Origin: Limosilactobacillus balticus
GTDB lineage: Bacteria; Bacillota; Bacilli; Lactobacillales; Lactobacillaceae
Assembly: GCF_014145615.1 (NCBI RefSeq)
Contig: NZ_JACIVH010000062.1
Location: forward strand, 62,001-126,000
Direction: 5' to 3'
Length of the DNA stretch: 64,000 nucleotides
Shown here: positions 6,720 to 15,349 of the stretch, one piece after another
How the letters are laid out: each line of letters opens with the position of its first letter
How positions within the stretch are numbered: position 1 is the stretch's first letter
Position numbers and translations under genes: made by a program
Notes under the pieces: generated by a model
The model's input: the letters and a program-made list of their open reading frames with translations, nothing else
The model's database searches: none
Told to the model about the DNA's origin: nothing

Positions 6720-9587
6720 TTATTGTTCACCGTTATCTCCTTGGTTTGGGCGACGTTGTTGAAGGTGCATACCGTCATAATCGCCTTCTGGTCCAAGCAG
6801 TTCTTGGTTATTATCCAATTCTGAGCGACCAGCATAGTGATGATGTTGTAACCAAATCATACCGACTAATAACAATGCATAGAAGACAATTGCGATTACG
6901 ATAAGAACAGTGTTACAGAACATCGTGTAATGTGCTCCCAAACCACCAGAAATTGAATCACGGAGCCCTAAGATTGAGTAAGTCATTGGTAAGTACCAGT
7001 GAATTACGTTATAGAACTTCATTGTAATTTCCATTGGGAAGGTACCACCAGATCCTCCTAATTGAAGCATCAAGAGAACCATGGCAAAGAATCGACCTGG
7101 GTTATCAAAGAGCATTGAAAGAAACATAACAATTGCCATTGAGGCTAACCCGAAGCATATCGTCGTCACAAAGAATGAAACTGGGTGAATAACTGTAAGT
7201 CCACACGCCATCATAATTGCGTCTTCTGCGATCGCCATTGCGGTTACCACAAGTGAGCCAACTGTTACCTTACTTGCCCACCAAGCGATTGGTGCCTTAC
7301 CAAATTCAGCAACCCGGCGAATTGGGTAAACAAAGTTAAATACAAGTGCCCCAACATAGATTGCTAATGATAGAACATATGGGGCTAAGGCATGACCATA
7401 GTTTGGTACATAGCTGTAATCAGTGTGCTTAAGAGTAGTTGGTTCTGCAAACATCTTGGCAGTCCGTGGTGAAGTCTTAATACCATTGATTTGCTTTGCA
7501 CCACCTTCAAGAGATGTGGCCAGTTGAGAAGCACCAGCATTCAACCGCGCAATTCCTGAAATAAGAGCAGGAGAATTATCTTGAAGTTGTTGAGTTCCGG
7601 CAGCTAATTGGTTTACACCAGCAACAAGCGCAGGAACTTGACCGTTTAGTTGACCAAGTGCACCAGCTAATTGAGCTGCACCAGAGTTTAAGGCCCCACT
7701 ATTAGCATTAAGTTGGGCAATGCCGTTACCTAATTGACCAACACCGGCTGTATATTGACCGATTCCACTAGCCAATTGACCGGCACCGGCTCCAGCTTGG
7801 GCTACCCCAGCTGTGTATTGACCGATTCCGCTAGCTAATTGATTGGCACCGGCTCCAGCTTGCGCGACACCAGCTGTATACTGACCGATTCCTGAATTAA
7901 GCGTACCAGCACCGGCAGCAGCACTATCAACACCATTAGTGTATTGATTTACACCACTATTAAGCGTACTTGCTCCAGTAGAAATCTGGCTTGTTGCTTG
8001 TTTAAGTTGATCGACAGCACCTGGCATTGCAGCTAAGGTCCCTTTATAGCCATTTAAGGTTGCTAATAATGAGTTAGCTTGACGAATAGTTCCATCTGCA
8101 TTATCTAACACAGCAGACATTTGTGAAAGCTGACCTAATTGTTGCTGCATGCCACTCAAGCTTCCTTGAAGATTACTTAATTGACCAAGAGTTCCACTTA
8201 ACCCTTGAATAGTAGCAACATTAGCACCGGCTTTTTGCACAATTTGTTGAGCAGCCTGCTTGGATTGTTCACTAGCTTTATCATCGCTAAGAATTTGTTG
8301 TGCCAATCCAGCAATTTGACCATCATTAGTGGCAACGCCTTTAAGCTTATCACCAGCACCAGCAGCACCAGATAACGCTCCGGAAGCTTGTTGAAGACTA
8401 GCAGCACTACTTTGAACACCAGCAAGAGCATTCTTGGCAGTTGCCAAACCGGTCTGGAGTTGACCTAATCCTTGCTGAAGATTTTGTGCTTGATCCATGG
8501 CCCCCATAATACCGTTAAAGTTAATGTTTCCTAACTGACTGTTAACAGTTGAATTCAACTGATTAGCGCCCGATGCTAATTGACCTGAACCATCCCTTAA
8601 GTGAGCTGAATTACCACTTAACGTATTCAAACCATCACTTAATTTGTTAGCACCGGAATTCAAGGTACCAGAGTTAGCCATTAAAGTATTTAACCCAGCA
8701 TTCAACTGACTAGCCCCTGAATTTAACGCACCAGAGTTAGCCATCAAAGTACTTAATCCACTGCTCAACTGGTTAGCTCCGGAATTAAGTGCACCGGAAT
8801 TAGCCATTAATTGACCAACACCATTGCCGAGGAGACTAACACCACCGGTATATTGCATGATCCCATTTGCTAGGGTTTGGCTCCCGGTAGCAAGTTGTTG
8901 TGCTCCTGAAGCTAATGGTGCAACGCTAACACGCAAGGTTTGAACCCCGTTATTTACTTGGGAAACCCCTGCAACATAACGATTTACACCATCACTTAAG
9001 GTCACCATCCCAGTACCAATTTGTTGGGCACCATCAGCGGCCTTGTTCATCCCCTTGCCTACAACATGTAATTGCTTAAACATTACCGTTGCATAAGCAT
9101 TAGTAACCTGGGCACGAATTTTTTCATTTAGCCGTGTCATCCCAGTTTGGGCAATTACCTGTCCAATGTAGTTTAAGGAACCATTAGTTTGGTAATGTAA
9201 CTTCATTGTCTTAGGATGCTTTTGTAAAACAGTCGTTGCATTTTCAGAGAAATCCTTAGGAATCGTGACAACCGCATAGTACTTACGATGGCTCATCCCA
9301 TACTTTGCTTCTTTAGCTGATACGAATTCCCATTTTAATTGATGATTTTTCTTCAATTCATTAACGGTCTGTTTCCCGACATCCATTTTCCGGCCTTGGT
9401 ATTCAACCGGAATATCCTTATTTACCACCGCAACCGGTAAGTTTCGTGTACTTCCATACGGGTCCCATACTGATTTTAAGAAGAAAATACTATATAGGAA
9501 AGGTATGAAGCAAATAACCGTTACTGATAAAAGCAGTAAACGGTTATGAATAATATGACGAAATTCGCCTTTAATCATGCTCCACAT
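6720..9587 (-). CDS. YhgE/Pip domain membrane protein with long repeat-rich extracellular region
   Basis: The 955-residue protein matches the YhgE/Pip layout. An N-terminal membrane helix sits at about residues 16-37 and a conserved Pip region at about 45-190 (LPVAVVNKD, YYAVVTIPKDFSENA). A predicted extracellular stretch of about 190-700 is built of 11- and 21-residue repeats of the type ANSGALNSGANQL. About five C-terminal membrane helices of the ABC-2 permease type occupy 735-912. Relatives include the phage infection protein of Lactococcus and the ESX/type VII-associated EsaA family; no transport substrate is known. It follows a TetR gene by 36 bp, so it is probably controlled by that regulator. 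GAGGTGA precedes the ATG at 9587. Confidence 0.88.
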   Translation of the reverse strand: MWSMIKGEFRHIIHNRLLLLSVTVICFIPFLYSIFFLKSVWDPYGSTRNLPVAVVNKDIPVEYQGRKMDVGKQTVNELKKNHQLKWEFVSAKEAKYGMSHRKYYAVVTIPKDFSENATTVLQKHPKTMKLHYQTNGSLNYIGQVIAQTGMTRLNEKIRAQVTNAYATVMFKQLHVVGKGMNKAADGAQQIGTGMVTLSDGVNRYVAGVSQVNNGVQTLRVSVAPLASGAQQLATGSQTLANGIMQYTGGVSLLGNGVGQLMANSGALNSGANQLSSGLSTLMANSGALNSGASQLNAGLNTLMANSGTLNSGANKLSDGLNTLSGNSAHLRDGSGQLASGANQLNSTVNSQLGNINFNGIMGAMDQAQNLQQGLGQLQTGLATAKNALAGVQSSAASLQQASGALSGAAGAGDKLKGVATNDGQIAGLAQQILSDDKASEQSKQAAQQIVQKAGANVATIQGLSGTLGQLSNLQGSLSGMQQQLGQLSQMSAVLDNADGTIRQANSLLATLNGYKGTLAAMPGAVDQLKQATSQISTGASTLNSGVNQYTNGVDSAAAGAGTLNSGIGQYTAGVAQAGAGANQLASGIGQYTAGVAQAGAGAGQLASGIGQYTAGVGQLGNGIAQLNANSGALNSGAAQLAGALGQLNGQVPALVAGVNQLAAGTQQLQDNSPALISGIARLNAGASQLATSLEGGAKQINGIKTSPRTAKMFAEPTTLKHTDYSYVPNYGHALAPYVLSLAIYVGALVFNFVYPIRRVAEFGKAPIAWWASKVTVGSLVVTAMAIAEDAIMMACGLTVIHPVSFFVTTICFGLASMAIVMFLSMLFDNPGRFFAMVLLMLQLGGSGGTFPMEITMKFYNVIHWYLPMTYSILGLRDSISGGLGAHYTMFCNTVLIVIAIVFYALLLVGMIWLQHHHYAGRSELDNNQELLGPEGDYDGMHLQQRRPNQGDNGEQ
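7713..7892 (-). repeat. Internal tandem repeat, 63-bp period (set 2)
   Basis: Within the YhgE/Pip gene three near-identical units encode a 21-residue motif, GIGQYTAGVAQAGAGANQL plus two residues, at residues 566-625. The third unit diverges in its second half. Such repeats are expected to be length-variable between strains. Confidence 0.8.
8622..8810 (-). repeat. Internal tandem repeat, 63-bp period (set 1)
   Basis: Three 63-bp units in the YhgE/Pip gene encode residues 260-280, 281-301 and 302-322, each starting LMANSG. Units one and two are closest to each other; the third has a Thr for Ala change and more charged residues. Confidence 0.82.
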
Positions 9588-9623
9588 TTAATACTTCACC
9601 TCAAAATTTATCCTTTCATAATT

Positions 9624-10160
9624 TTAGTTTGTTAATGATTTGGTAGCTGCTCTTGCAAACTTAATAACGTCCTCAGTTGGCACATCATAATTATTGCCTT
9701 GCCACCAGTAAAAAGTCCCAATAATTGCGCCACTCAAAACATAGGCAAGCATCTCAGGATTATCAGACTTTTGTAGCGCCGTTACAATTGGATCATTAGT
9801 CTCAAGGTTACGCCGCTCTAAAAGGACCTGACTTAAAATATTTAGAATTTCAGTGTATAAAGAGCTTCGTGCACTATTAGGTGCTAAATGACGGATAACA
9901 TCCTTATTTTTATCAATATATGATAATAATTGCTTAATAATGTCATCTTCAGAATCTGTATTCTCCGTCAATTTATTAATTTGTGCATTTAACGTTTGCT
10001 CTAAGAGATCATACTTATCACTAAAATAGCGATAAAAACTACTCCGGTGCAGTAACGCTTCTTTACAAATTTGATCAACAGTCAAACTTTCAAAAGAATT
10101 TTTCTCTAACAACGTTATCAATGCATTTTCAAAGTCACGAATAGTTCTCGTAACACGCAT
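9624..10160 (-). CDS. TetR family transcriptional regulator
   Basis: The 178-residue protein has an N-terminal TetR helix-turn-helix (residues about 5-55): LLEKNSFESLTVDQICKEAL, then HRSSFYRYFSDKYDLLEQ, the classic FYRYFxxKxxL recognition-helix ending. The C-terminal two-thirds is helical and would form the ligand pocket and dimer face. It lies immediately upstream of the YhgE/Pip gene in the same direction, so it most likely represses that operon including itself. GGGAGGGAAG lies before the ATG. The inducer is not apparent. Confidence 0.9.
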   Translation of the reverse strand: MRVTRTIRDFENALITLLEKNSFESLTVDQICKEALLHRSSFYRYFSDKYDLLEQTLNAQINKLTENTDSEDDIIKQLLSYIDKNKDVIRHLAPNSARSSLYTEILNILSQVLLERRNLETNDPIVTALQKSDNPEMLAYVLSGAIIGTFYWWQGNNYDVPTEDVIKFARAATKSLTN

Positions 10161-10208
10161 AACTCTTCCCTCCCCAAATAATACAAATTTAACATGATTA
10201 TTCTAACT

Positions 10209-10228
10209 TGTTGCAATTCAGTACAACA
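10209..10228. promoter_or_regulatory. Candidate TetR operator (inverted repeat)
   Basis: An inverted repeat TGTTG-N10-CAACA lies 49 to 68 bases upstream of the TetR start, in the promoter region of the tetR-yhgE operon. The rest of the 317-bp gap (10161-10477) is AT-rich and holds no ORF I can support; the pspC promoter must lie at its right end. Assignment as operator is inference from position and symmetry. Confidence 0.35.
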
Positions 10229-10477
10229 GGGGTAATTAAAGATAACCATCTTAAAATGCGACAAAAATGATTATTTATTCGCAAAAAGACTTTTGTTTGT
10301 ATCTTAATCGAACGAAAACTATAATATGCTCCTAAATTTAAATGGTCAAGAACATCGGTAACAAGTTTTTCGCTTTTGGGGACGTAAAACGTATTAAATA
10401 ATTATTAACTTTCTAAATCTATTTTCTAAAATACGATATAATGAAGATATAAAAGCTATGCGATTGGAGGCTTCATA

Positions 10478-10729
10478 ATGGCAAAAAATAAAAAGCATTT
10501 AACTAAATCAAAAGATCAAGTATTTCTTGGTGTCTTTGGGGGTATTGCTGATTACTTTGGTCTTGATGAAACCCTTGTTCGAGTAATCGGTATTCTTATT
10601 TTCGTCTTTACCGGCTTTTTCCCGCTAGGAGTCTTCTACCTCTTAGCTGCCCTCGTAATGCCTGAATACAATGGTAATAAGACTAATAATGATGATAATA
10701 TCGTCGATGGTGAATTTAGAGAAAAATAA
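10478..10729 (+). CDS. PspC domain envelope-stress protein
   Basis: The 83-residue protein is a single PspC domain: KSKDQVFLGVFGGIADYFGLDETLVRVIGIL followed by a membrane helix (about residues 38-61) ending LVMPEY. A short acidic, Asn/Asp-rich tail follows. PspC proteins are inner-membrane sensors or effectors in envelope-stress circuits in other bacteria; small single-domain forms are common in Firmicutes with unclear function. TTGGAGG lies 9 bases before the start. It has its own promoter region, divergent from the TetR gene. Confidence 0.9.
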   Translation: MAKNKKHLTKSKDQVFLGVFGGIADYFGLDETLVRVIGILIFVFTGFFPLGVFYLLAALVMPEYNGNKTNNDDNIVDGEFREK

Positions 10730-10741
10730 TATTGATTACAA

Positions 10742-10785
10742 CAAAAAAAGCTGAGGTTGGAAAATTTCCAATCTCAGCTTCTTCA
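10742..10785. terminator. Bidirectional terminator
   Basis: Arms AAGCTGAGGTTGG and CCAATCTCAGCTT pair with one G-U around AAAATTT, with T-runs for the reverse strand. It separates pspC from the convergent membrane-protein gene. Confidence 0.85.
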
Positions 10786-11625
10786 TTAAACATTATTTCG
10801 TTGTTTATAAGCTACTTGAACCTGTAGTCCATAATCTTCTTCCGTTAAAATTGTTGAGCCACTTCGCCCAGCAATCTTATTGGGACCCCCAGTAACAACT
10901 ACTGTCGCAAGATATAATTGATACTTATCATGTGCAGTATGAACATCCGTTAAGCCAATTTGGGTAATATGACCAACAGGGCGTCGTTCCATTTGGTTCA
11001 TCCCGATGTAGATCTCAAGACGGTGTTGCAACTCATCATGAACCAATTCAAAGTATGGCGGAACAGATTGTGAATTCAAAGCAGTAACTGGCTTTTCAGT
11101 TGCCTGATATTGTTCAACAATTTCTTTTTCACTCAAACCATCATAGCCGTTAACAAACACACCATCCATTAATAATTGGTCAACAACACGTTGTAAATTA
11201 TGTTGTTCATGTTCATCAATTGCTACTGCTGCTGGAATCATATCGGCATTAGCAAACAAGCCATTTGACCGGTTTGCCAACTCTGCTGCTAGCCGTTGTT
11301 GTGCATCAAGCGGCGTCTTTACCTTACCATCTTCAAATTTTTGACCAGTAATCTTTGCAACCCGAGGTGAAATAAAATCAAATTGCGAAGTCTTTTCGAG
11401 AAAGTAAAAGACAAAATTAAGATAGATAAAATATGTTAACCCAATGACTGCTAAACAATATAGCAATCCCCGTAGCCAAACATGATTCATAAAGAGTCGG
11501 GAAGTAACATAAATTAAATAAATATCACCTAATGAAGCAATAATAATATATATACGACTCTTTAACTTTACATCAAGGTTAAAGTAACTCAATGACGAGT
11601 TAATCATATCAAGAAAACTAAACAT
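10786..11625 (-). CDS. Unrecognised membrane protein with cytoplasmic C-terminal domain
   Basis: I do not recognise this 279-residue protein. Two membrane helices lie near the N-terminus (about residues 24-45 and 50-75), then a soluble region of about 200 residues, rich in beta-prone and acidic segments (for example VPPYFELVHDELQHRLEIYIG). No catalytic motif is evident. GGAGG precedes the ATG by 8 bases. It lies 18 bp downstream of the Ser/Thr/Asn-rich anchored protein gene and is probably co-transcribed, suggesting the pair acts at the envelope. Confidence 0.7.
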   Translation of the reverse strand: MFSFLDMINSSLSYFNLDVKLKSRIYIIIASLGDIYLIYVTSRLFMNHVWLRGLLYCLAVIGLTYFIYLNFVFYFLEKTSQFDFISPRVAKITGQKFEDGKVKTPLDAQQRLAAELANRSNGLFANADMIPAAVAIDEHEQHNLQRVVDQLLMDGVFVNGYDGLSEKEIVEQYQATEKPVTALNSQSVPPYFELVHDELQHRLEIYIGMNQMERRPVGHITQIGLTDVHTAHDKYQLYLATVVVTGGPNKIAGRSGSTILTEEDYGLQVQVAYKQRNNV

Positions 11626-11643
11626 TAATAACCCGCCTCCTTA

Positions 11644-12126
11644 TTATTCAGTCGTAGTTGCACCGGTAGAATTACCACCAGTCGTATTTTGTGTCGTTGT
11701 ATTATTGTTAGTTGTTGTACCAGTTGATTGTGAAGTACTATTGCGATTAGCACTCGTACTTTCATTTGTACTTGCTGATCGATTTGTCGATGTATCTGTG
11801 TCAGTGTTTCCTGCTGACCGTGTAGTTTGATTAGTATCCCCAGTATCATTATCTGTTGTATCGTTGTTATTACTCGTCCGGGTAGTTGAAGAGCTACTTG
11901 CGCTCTCATCATTATCATCATCACGATCGCTTTGTGAAGTCCGACTTGATTGACTGCTTTCGTCATCACCCGATTGCTGAAATTGGCGACTTGTTGATAC
12001 TGATGTTACTTTTGCACCTTCAGAAGTATGCGTTGCTTTATTAACCACAACATTGGTGGCACCCAACGCCAGTACCAATGATACAAGTGCAAATGGGGTT
12101 ACTAATGGCGGTATCTTTGCTCCCAT
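11644..12126 (-). CDS. Membrane-anchored Ser/Thr/Asn/Asp-rich low-complexity protein
   Basis: The 160-residue protein has one N-terminal hydrophobic helix (about residues 8-28), probably an uncleaved anchor. A disordered tail of about 125 residues, almost entirely Ser, Thr, Asn, Asp and Gln, follows. There is no LPXTG motif and no lipobox Cys. The tail resembles linker regions of secreted lactobacillar proteins and would be outside the cell; it may be glycosylated, which is inference. AAGGAG lies upstream. It lies between the Fur-family gene and the unrecognised membrane protein, all on the reverse strand. Confidence 0.72.
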   Translation of the reverse strand: MGAKIPPLVTPFALVSLVLALGATNVVVNKATHTSEGAKVTSVSTSRQFQQSGDDESSQSSRTSQSDRDDDNDESASSSSTTRTSNNNDTTDNDTGDTNQTTRSAGNTDTDTSTNRSASTNESTSANRNSTSQSTGTTTNNNTTTQNTTGGNSTGATTTE

Positions 12127-12185
12127 GTCTCATTCTCCTTTTCCAGAGTATATAATACACGAAAACTTGCCCAATAAATATGAAT

Positions 12186-12623
12186 TTATTGTAAAGATTT
12201 TTTTTGACATTGGGCACATATTCCGTGTAATTCAAAGCGATGCCCAGTGATTTTAACTCCTGGTAGCTGTTCTTCAAAGAATTTCTTATCAATTGGTGGC
12301 ATCTGAATCTCTTGAACCCGCCCACAAATATCACAAATAAAATGATGGTGATGGGTAAAATCACATGAATATTTAACCTGCATCTGATCACGATGTTGAT
12401 GCAATTCAACAATGCCTAATTTCTCAAATTCTTTAAAATTTCGATAAATAGTATCGTGACTTAATCCAGGGAATTGTTTTCGAAGATATTGGTCAATTTC
12501 AACAATATTAAAGTAACGATCAGGATGTCGTGCAACTGATTCAATCATCATTTTACGTTGCTTAGTCCACCGTAAATGATGATCTTTAATAATGGTCTGT
12601 GCTTGATCAATTAAATTCTCCAA
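12186..12623 (-). CDS. Fur family metal-responsive regulator
   Basis: This 145-residue regulator has the Fur winged helix at residues about 15-85, with the recognition segment LSHDTIYRNFKEFEKLGIV. The metal region HHHHFICDICGRVQEI follows, and a C-terminal CAQC completes a CxxC...CxxC structural zinc site. Whether it senses peroxide (PerR), zinc (Zur) or iron (Fur) is not decided by the sequence. The start is a TTG at 12623, supported by GGGAGGG 8 bases upstream; no ATG fits. It probably has its own promoter in the 41-bp gap to the kinase-like gene. Confidence 0.88.
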   Translation of the reverse strand: MENLIDQAQTIIKDHHLRWTKQRKMMIESVARHPDRYFNIVEIDQYLRKQFPGLSHDTIYRNFKEFEKLGIVELHQHRDQMQVKYSCDFTHHHHFICDICGRVQEIQMPPIDKKFFEEQLPGVKITGHRFELHGICAQCQKKSLQ

Positions 12624-12664
12624 TCTTTTTTCCCTCCCGATTAAAGATGATATTGTATCATATT

Positions 12665-13237
12665 TTAATTCTTTTTGGATAATATCTGCCTAACAATTAT
12701 ATCTATTTGTTGTTTAGTATTTTTCCACTGATCATTAACAACAACATGAGCGATTCCTTTTAAAGCAGATGGCAGTGCAAGATCACGGTGGTACTCTTTG
12801 CTATGTAAACGGGAACGAATTGCACTCAATTTATCACCCCGTAGCGTCATTCGTTTAGCTAAAGAAGCCATGTGAGTAACGGTTAAGAAGATGATTACGG
12901 CTTGAGTACCGAGTTGTTGATGGTAAGTAATTGCCCCTGCTGTGTCAAGAACAATCACGTCATTTTTCCCTTGTTTCCATCCTTCTTCTAAGCCTTCTAA
13001 TGAAGAACCATATTGAAACTGATCATAAGTTACTTGTTCAAGTAAATGAAGTTTTTTCATAGAATTTGGTGTTTCGAAATGATAGTCTACTCCATCTTGT
13101 TCTCCAGGACGTGGTAACCGCGTCGTATGGGTGATTACCCGGTGCATACCATAATGATCTTGAAGGTAGTTAGCAACCGTGGTTTTTCCTGATCCAGCTG
13201 CTCCTGTCACAATAAACACATACTTATTATTTTTCAT
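12665..13237 (-). CDS. Guanylate kinase-like nucleotide kinase
   Basis: The 190-residue protein has a P-loop (GAAGSGKTT) followed by THTTRLPRPGEQDGVDYHF, the GMP-binding signature of guanylate kinase. YGSSLEGLEEG and VIVLDTAGA align with the YGTPLEWVEE and DVQGA motifs, and a lid-like region contains RMTLRGD. It is probably not the housekeeping gmk, which in lactobacilli normally sits near rpoZ; this is inference. It follows the Nudix gene by only 6 bases with no clear ribosome site of its own, so translational coupling is likely. A role in nucleotide-pool maintenance is plausible. Confidence 0.75.
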   Translation of the reverse strand: MKNNKYVFIVTGAAGSGKTTVANYLQDHYGMHRVITHTTRLPRPGEQDGVDYHFETPNSMKKLHLLEQVTYDQFQYGSSLEGLEEGWKQGKNDVIVLDTAGAITYHQQLGTQAVIIFLTVTHMASLAKRMTLRGDKLSAIRSRLHSKEYHRDLALPSALKGIAHVVVNDQWKNTKQQIDIIVRQILSKKN

Positions 13238-13243
13238 AATTGC

Positions 13244-13654
13244 TTATTTTAAATGATCGTTAACTTGATCTAATAATTCTTTTAAATTCTCGTAAGTTAA
13301 TCGTTCACGGGCATCCTGGTAATTGAACCATCCATAATTCTTAATCTCTTCTGCTTGCAGGTGAATGTCTTCCTTATTATCTAACTCGGCCGTATAAAGG
13401 GTCATTTGCTTATGATTGCCATTTGGTAAGTTGTATTCGGTATACACCTTAAAACTTGTATCAATCGGTAATTCTAATTGTGTTTCTTCCTTTATTTCGC
13501 GAATCGCCGTTTCCTCTAATGATTCATTGCCTTCAACGTGACCTTTAGGAAAGCCCCAGAAATGTCCCTTATTTTGACTTTCTAATAGTAAATACTCAAT
13601 TCCATTTTCACCTTGACGATATACAACTGCTCCACTAGTAACTTCAATTGCCAT
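13244..13654 (-). CDS. Nudix hydrolase (Ap4A hydrolase-like)
   Basis: The 136-residue protein starts MAIEVTSGAVVYRQ and contains the Nudix box GHVEGNESLEETAIREIKEETQLEL (written here as two parts: GHVEGNESLEETA and IREIKEETQLEL). All catalytic Glu residues are present, but the usual Gly near the end is Gln. Size and the SGAVVYR start resemble asymmetric diadenosine tetraphosphate hydrolases. The open frame extends 34 codons upstream, but AGAGGGA sits 6 bases before the ATG at 13654, so the shorter start is chosen. It is the first gene of a pair with the guanylate-kinase-like enzyme. Confidence 0.82.
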   Translation of the reverse strand: MAIEVTSGAVVYRQGENGIEYLLLESQNKGHFWGFPKGHVEGNESLEETAIREIKEETQLELPIDTSFKVYTEYNLPNGNHKQMTLYTAELDNKEDIHLQAEEIKNYGWFNYQDARERLTYENLKELLDQVNDHLK

Positions 13655-13782
13655 TTTTATCCCTCTTTTGTAATTAAATTTTTCTAATTTACTTTTAATA
13701 TTAACTACGGTATCATTATTAATTATAAACGTGGCGAGCCATTTCGGCACGTACAATTTATTATAGCAAAGGTGGGTTAAAG

Positions 13783-15174
13783 ATGAGCTTAAACATTATG
13801 CGAAAAGAAAGTCTTGATCGATATCTTGGTGAAGACAAGCTTTTCGTTAAATCAATGAATGCTCGTGATCTCATGGCAATTGGGATCGGTACTGTTATTG
13901 GTACCGGAATTTTCATTCTCCCTGGAACAATTGCCGCAAATTCAGCTGGACCAGGAGTGTCATTGTCATTTCTGTTTTCAGCGATTGTCTGTGCACTAGC
14001 TGCAATGTGTTATGCCGAGTTTGCTTCTGCATTACCAGTTGCTGGGAGTGCATACTCGTACGGAAATGTAGTGTTTGGTGAATTCCTTGGCTGGTTGCTG
14101 GGCTGGGCATTGGTTCTTGAATACATGTTAGCTGTTGCGTCTGTTTCAACAGGTTGGGCAGCCTACTTCAATACATTGCTTGAAGGAGTTGGTATTCACC
14201 TTCCCAAGGCACTATCCGGTCCATTTGATCCAGCTCATGGTACCTACATAAATATCGTGGCGGTTGTAATTGTTCTTTTAATTACAGTAATGCTTGCACG
14301 GGGGATGCAATCCTCACTGCGTATCAATAATATTGCTGTTTTCCTTAAAATTGCAATTATCTTGATCTTTATTATTGTCGGTGTCTTCTTCATTAAGCCC
14401 CAAAATTACCATCCCTTCCTTCCATACCACATGAAGGGTGTTATTCACGGGGCAACAATCGGTTTCTTTGCTTACCTTGGTTTCGACTGTGTTTCCAGTT
14501 CGGCTGCCGAAGTTAAGAATCCTAAACGAAATATGCCTCTGGGAATTATCGGAACACTTGCTGTTGCAACAATCTTATATACTGGTGTTGCCGTAGTCCT
14601 AACTGGAATGGTTAAGTACACCAAGCTTGATGTTGCTAATCCAGTGGCGTTTGCCTTACAGATGGTTCATCAAGACTGGTTGGCAGAATTATTATCAATT
14701 GGGGCTTTGATCGGAATGTTCACAATGATGGTTTCGATGATCTATTCTAGTTCTCGTTTGATCTATGCAATTGGTCGTGATGGTCTGCTTCCTTCATTCT
14801 TAGGCAAGCTTGATGAAAAAAGTCACTCGCCACAAGTAGCATTATGGATTGTGGCAATTATTATCGCCGTCATGGGAGGACTTGTTTCCCTTGATCAACT
14901 TACAAGTTTAGTTAACATTGGAACCTTGTTTGCCTTCATGCTTGTTTCATTTGGGATTATTCCTCTTCGCAAGCGCAAGGATATTGGTAATCGCGGTGGC
15001 TTTAAGGTCCCTCTTTATCCAGTCCTTCCAATTCTTTCTGGTCTTGCCTGCCTTGGCATGATGACCCAACTGCAAAAAGAAACATACATCGGAGCAACGA
15101 TTTGGTTTGGAATCGGAATTATCATCTACTTCACTTACGGCTACTGGCACAGTAAGTTAGCAGATAAGAATTAA
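13783..15174 (+). CDS. APC family (cationic amino acid transporter-like) permease
   Basis: The 463-residue, 12-helix permease begins with a soluble stretch and then GIGTVIGTGIFILPG, the APC helix-1 unwound segment. FAYLGFDCVSSSAAEVKNPKRNMPLGI, here in pieces FAYLGFDCVSSSAAE and VKNPKRNMP, marks the CAT/YfnA subgroup. It is expected to import or exchange amino acids by proton symport; the substrate is unknown. AAAGGTGG precedes the start. It is divergent from the Nudix gene and has its own terminator. Confidence 0.88.
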   Translation: MSLNIMRKESLDRYLGEDKLFVKSMNARDLMAIGIGTVIGTGIFILPGTIAANSAGPGVSLSFLFSAIVCALAAMCYAEFASALPVAGSAYSYGNVVFGEFLGWLLGWALVLEYMLAVASVSTGWAAYFNTLLEGVGIHLPKALSGPFDPAHGTYINIVAVVIVLLITVMLARGMQSSLRINNIAVFLKIAIILIFIIVGVFFIKPQNYHPFLPYHMKGVIHGATIGFFAYLGFDCVSSSAAEVKNPKRNMPLGIIGTLAVATILYTGVAVVLTGMVKYTKLDVANPVAFALQMVHQDWLAELLSIGALIGMFTMMVSMIYSSSRLIYAIGRDGLLPSFLGKLDEKSHSPQVALWIVAIIIAVMGGLVSLDQLTSLVNIGTLFAFMLVSFGIIPLRKRKDIGNRGGFKVPLYPVLPILSGLACLGMMTQLQKETYIGATIWFGIGIIIYFTYGYWHSKLADKN

Positions 15175-15191
15175 TAACAAAAAGTTAAGCA

Positions 15192-15229
15192 GAGAGTGAG
15201 ATTGATTTTTTCTTACTCTCTTTTTTATT
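15192..15229 (+). terminator. Terminator after the APC permease gene
   Basis: Arms AGAGAGTGAG and CTTACTCTCT (one G-U) with an 11-base loop are followed by a T-run. Confidence 0.8.
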
Positions 15230-15296
15230 TGAAACAGCGATTTGCATTAGATACCATTTTTTTGATAAGGTAGTATTACTTACTTTTTTCATTCAC

Positions 15297-15349
15297 AAGG
15301 AGGAATCAATTAGTTAGGCTAAAATTTGCTCACATACGCCTAATTTTTT
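15297..15349 (+). promoter_or_regulatory. Leader with distant Shine-Dalgarno and intervening hairpin
   Basis: AAGGAGG at 15297-15303 is the only strong ribosome site before the MFS start at 15350, but lies 46 bases away. Between them TTAGGC (15314-15319) pairs with GCCTAA (15338-15343), and six T follow up to the ATG. Folding the hairpin shortens the gap to about 16 bases. An in-frame stop at 15341-15343 rules out a start further upstream. The hairpin plus T-run also has the shape of a weak terminator, so attenuation is an alternative. Confidence 0.45.
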
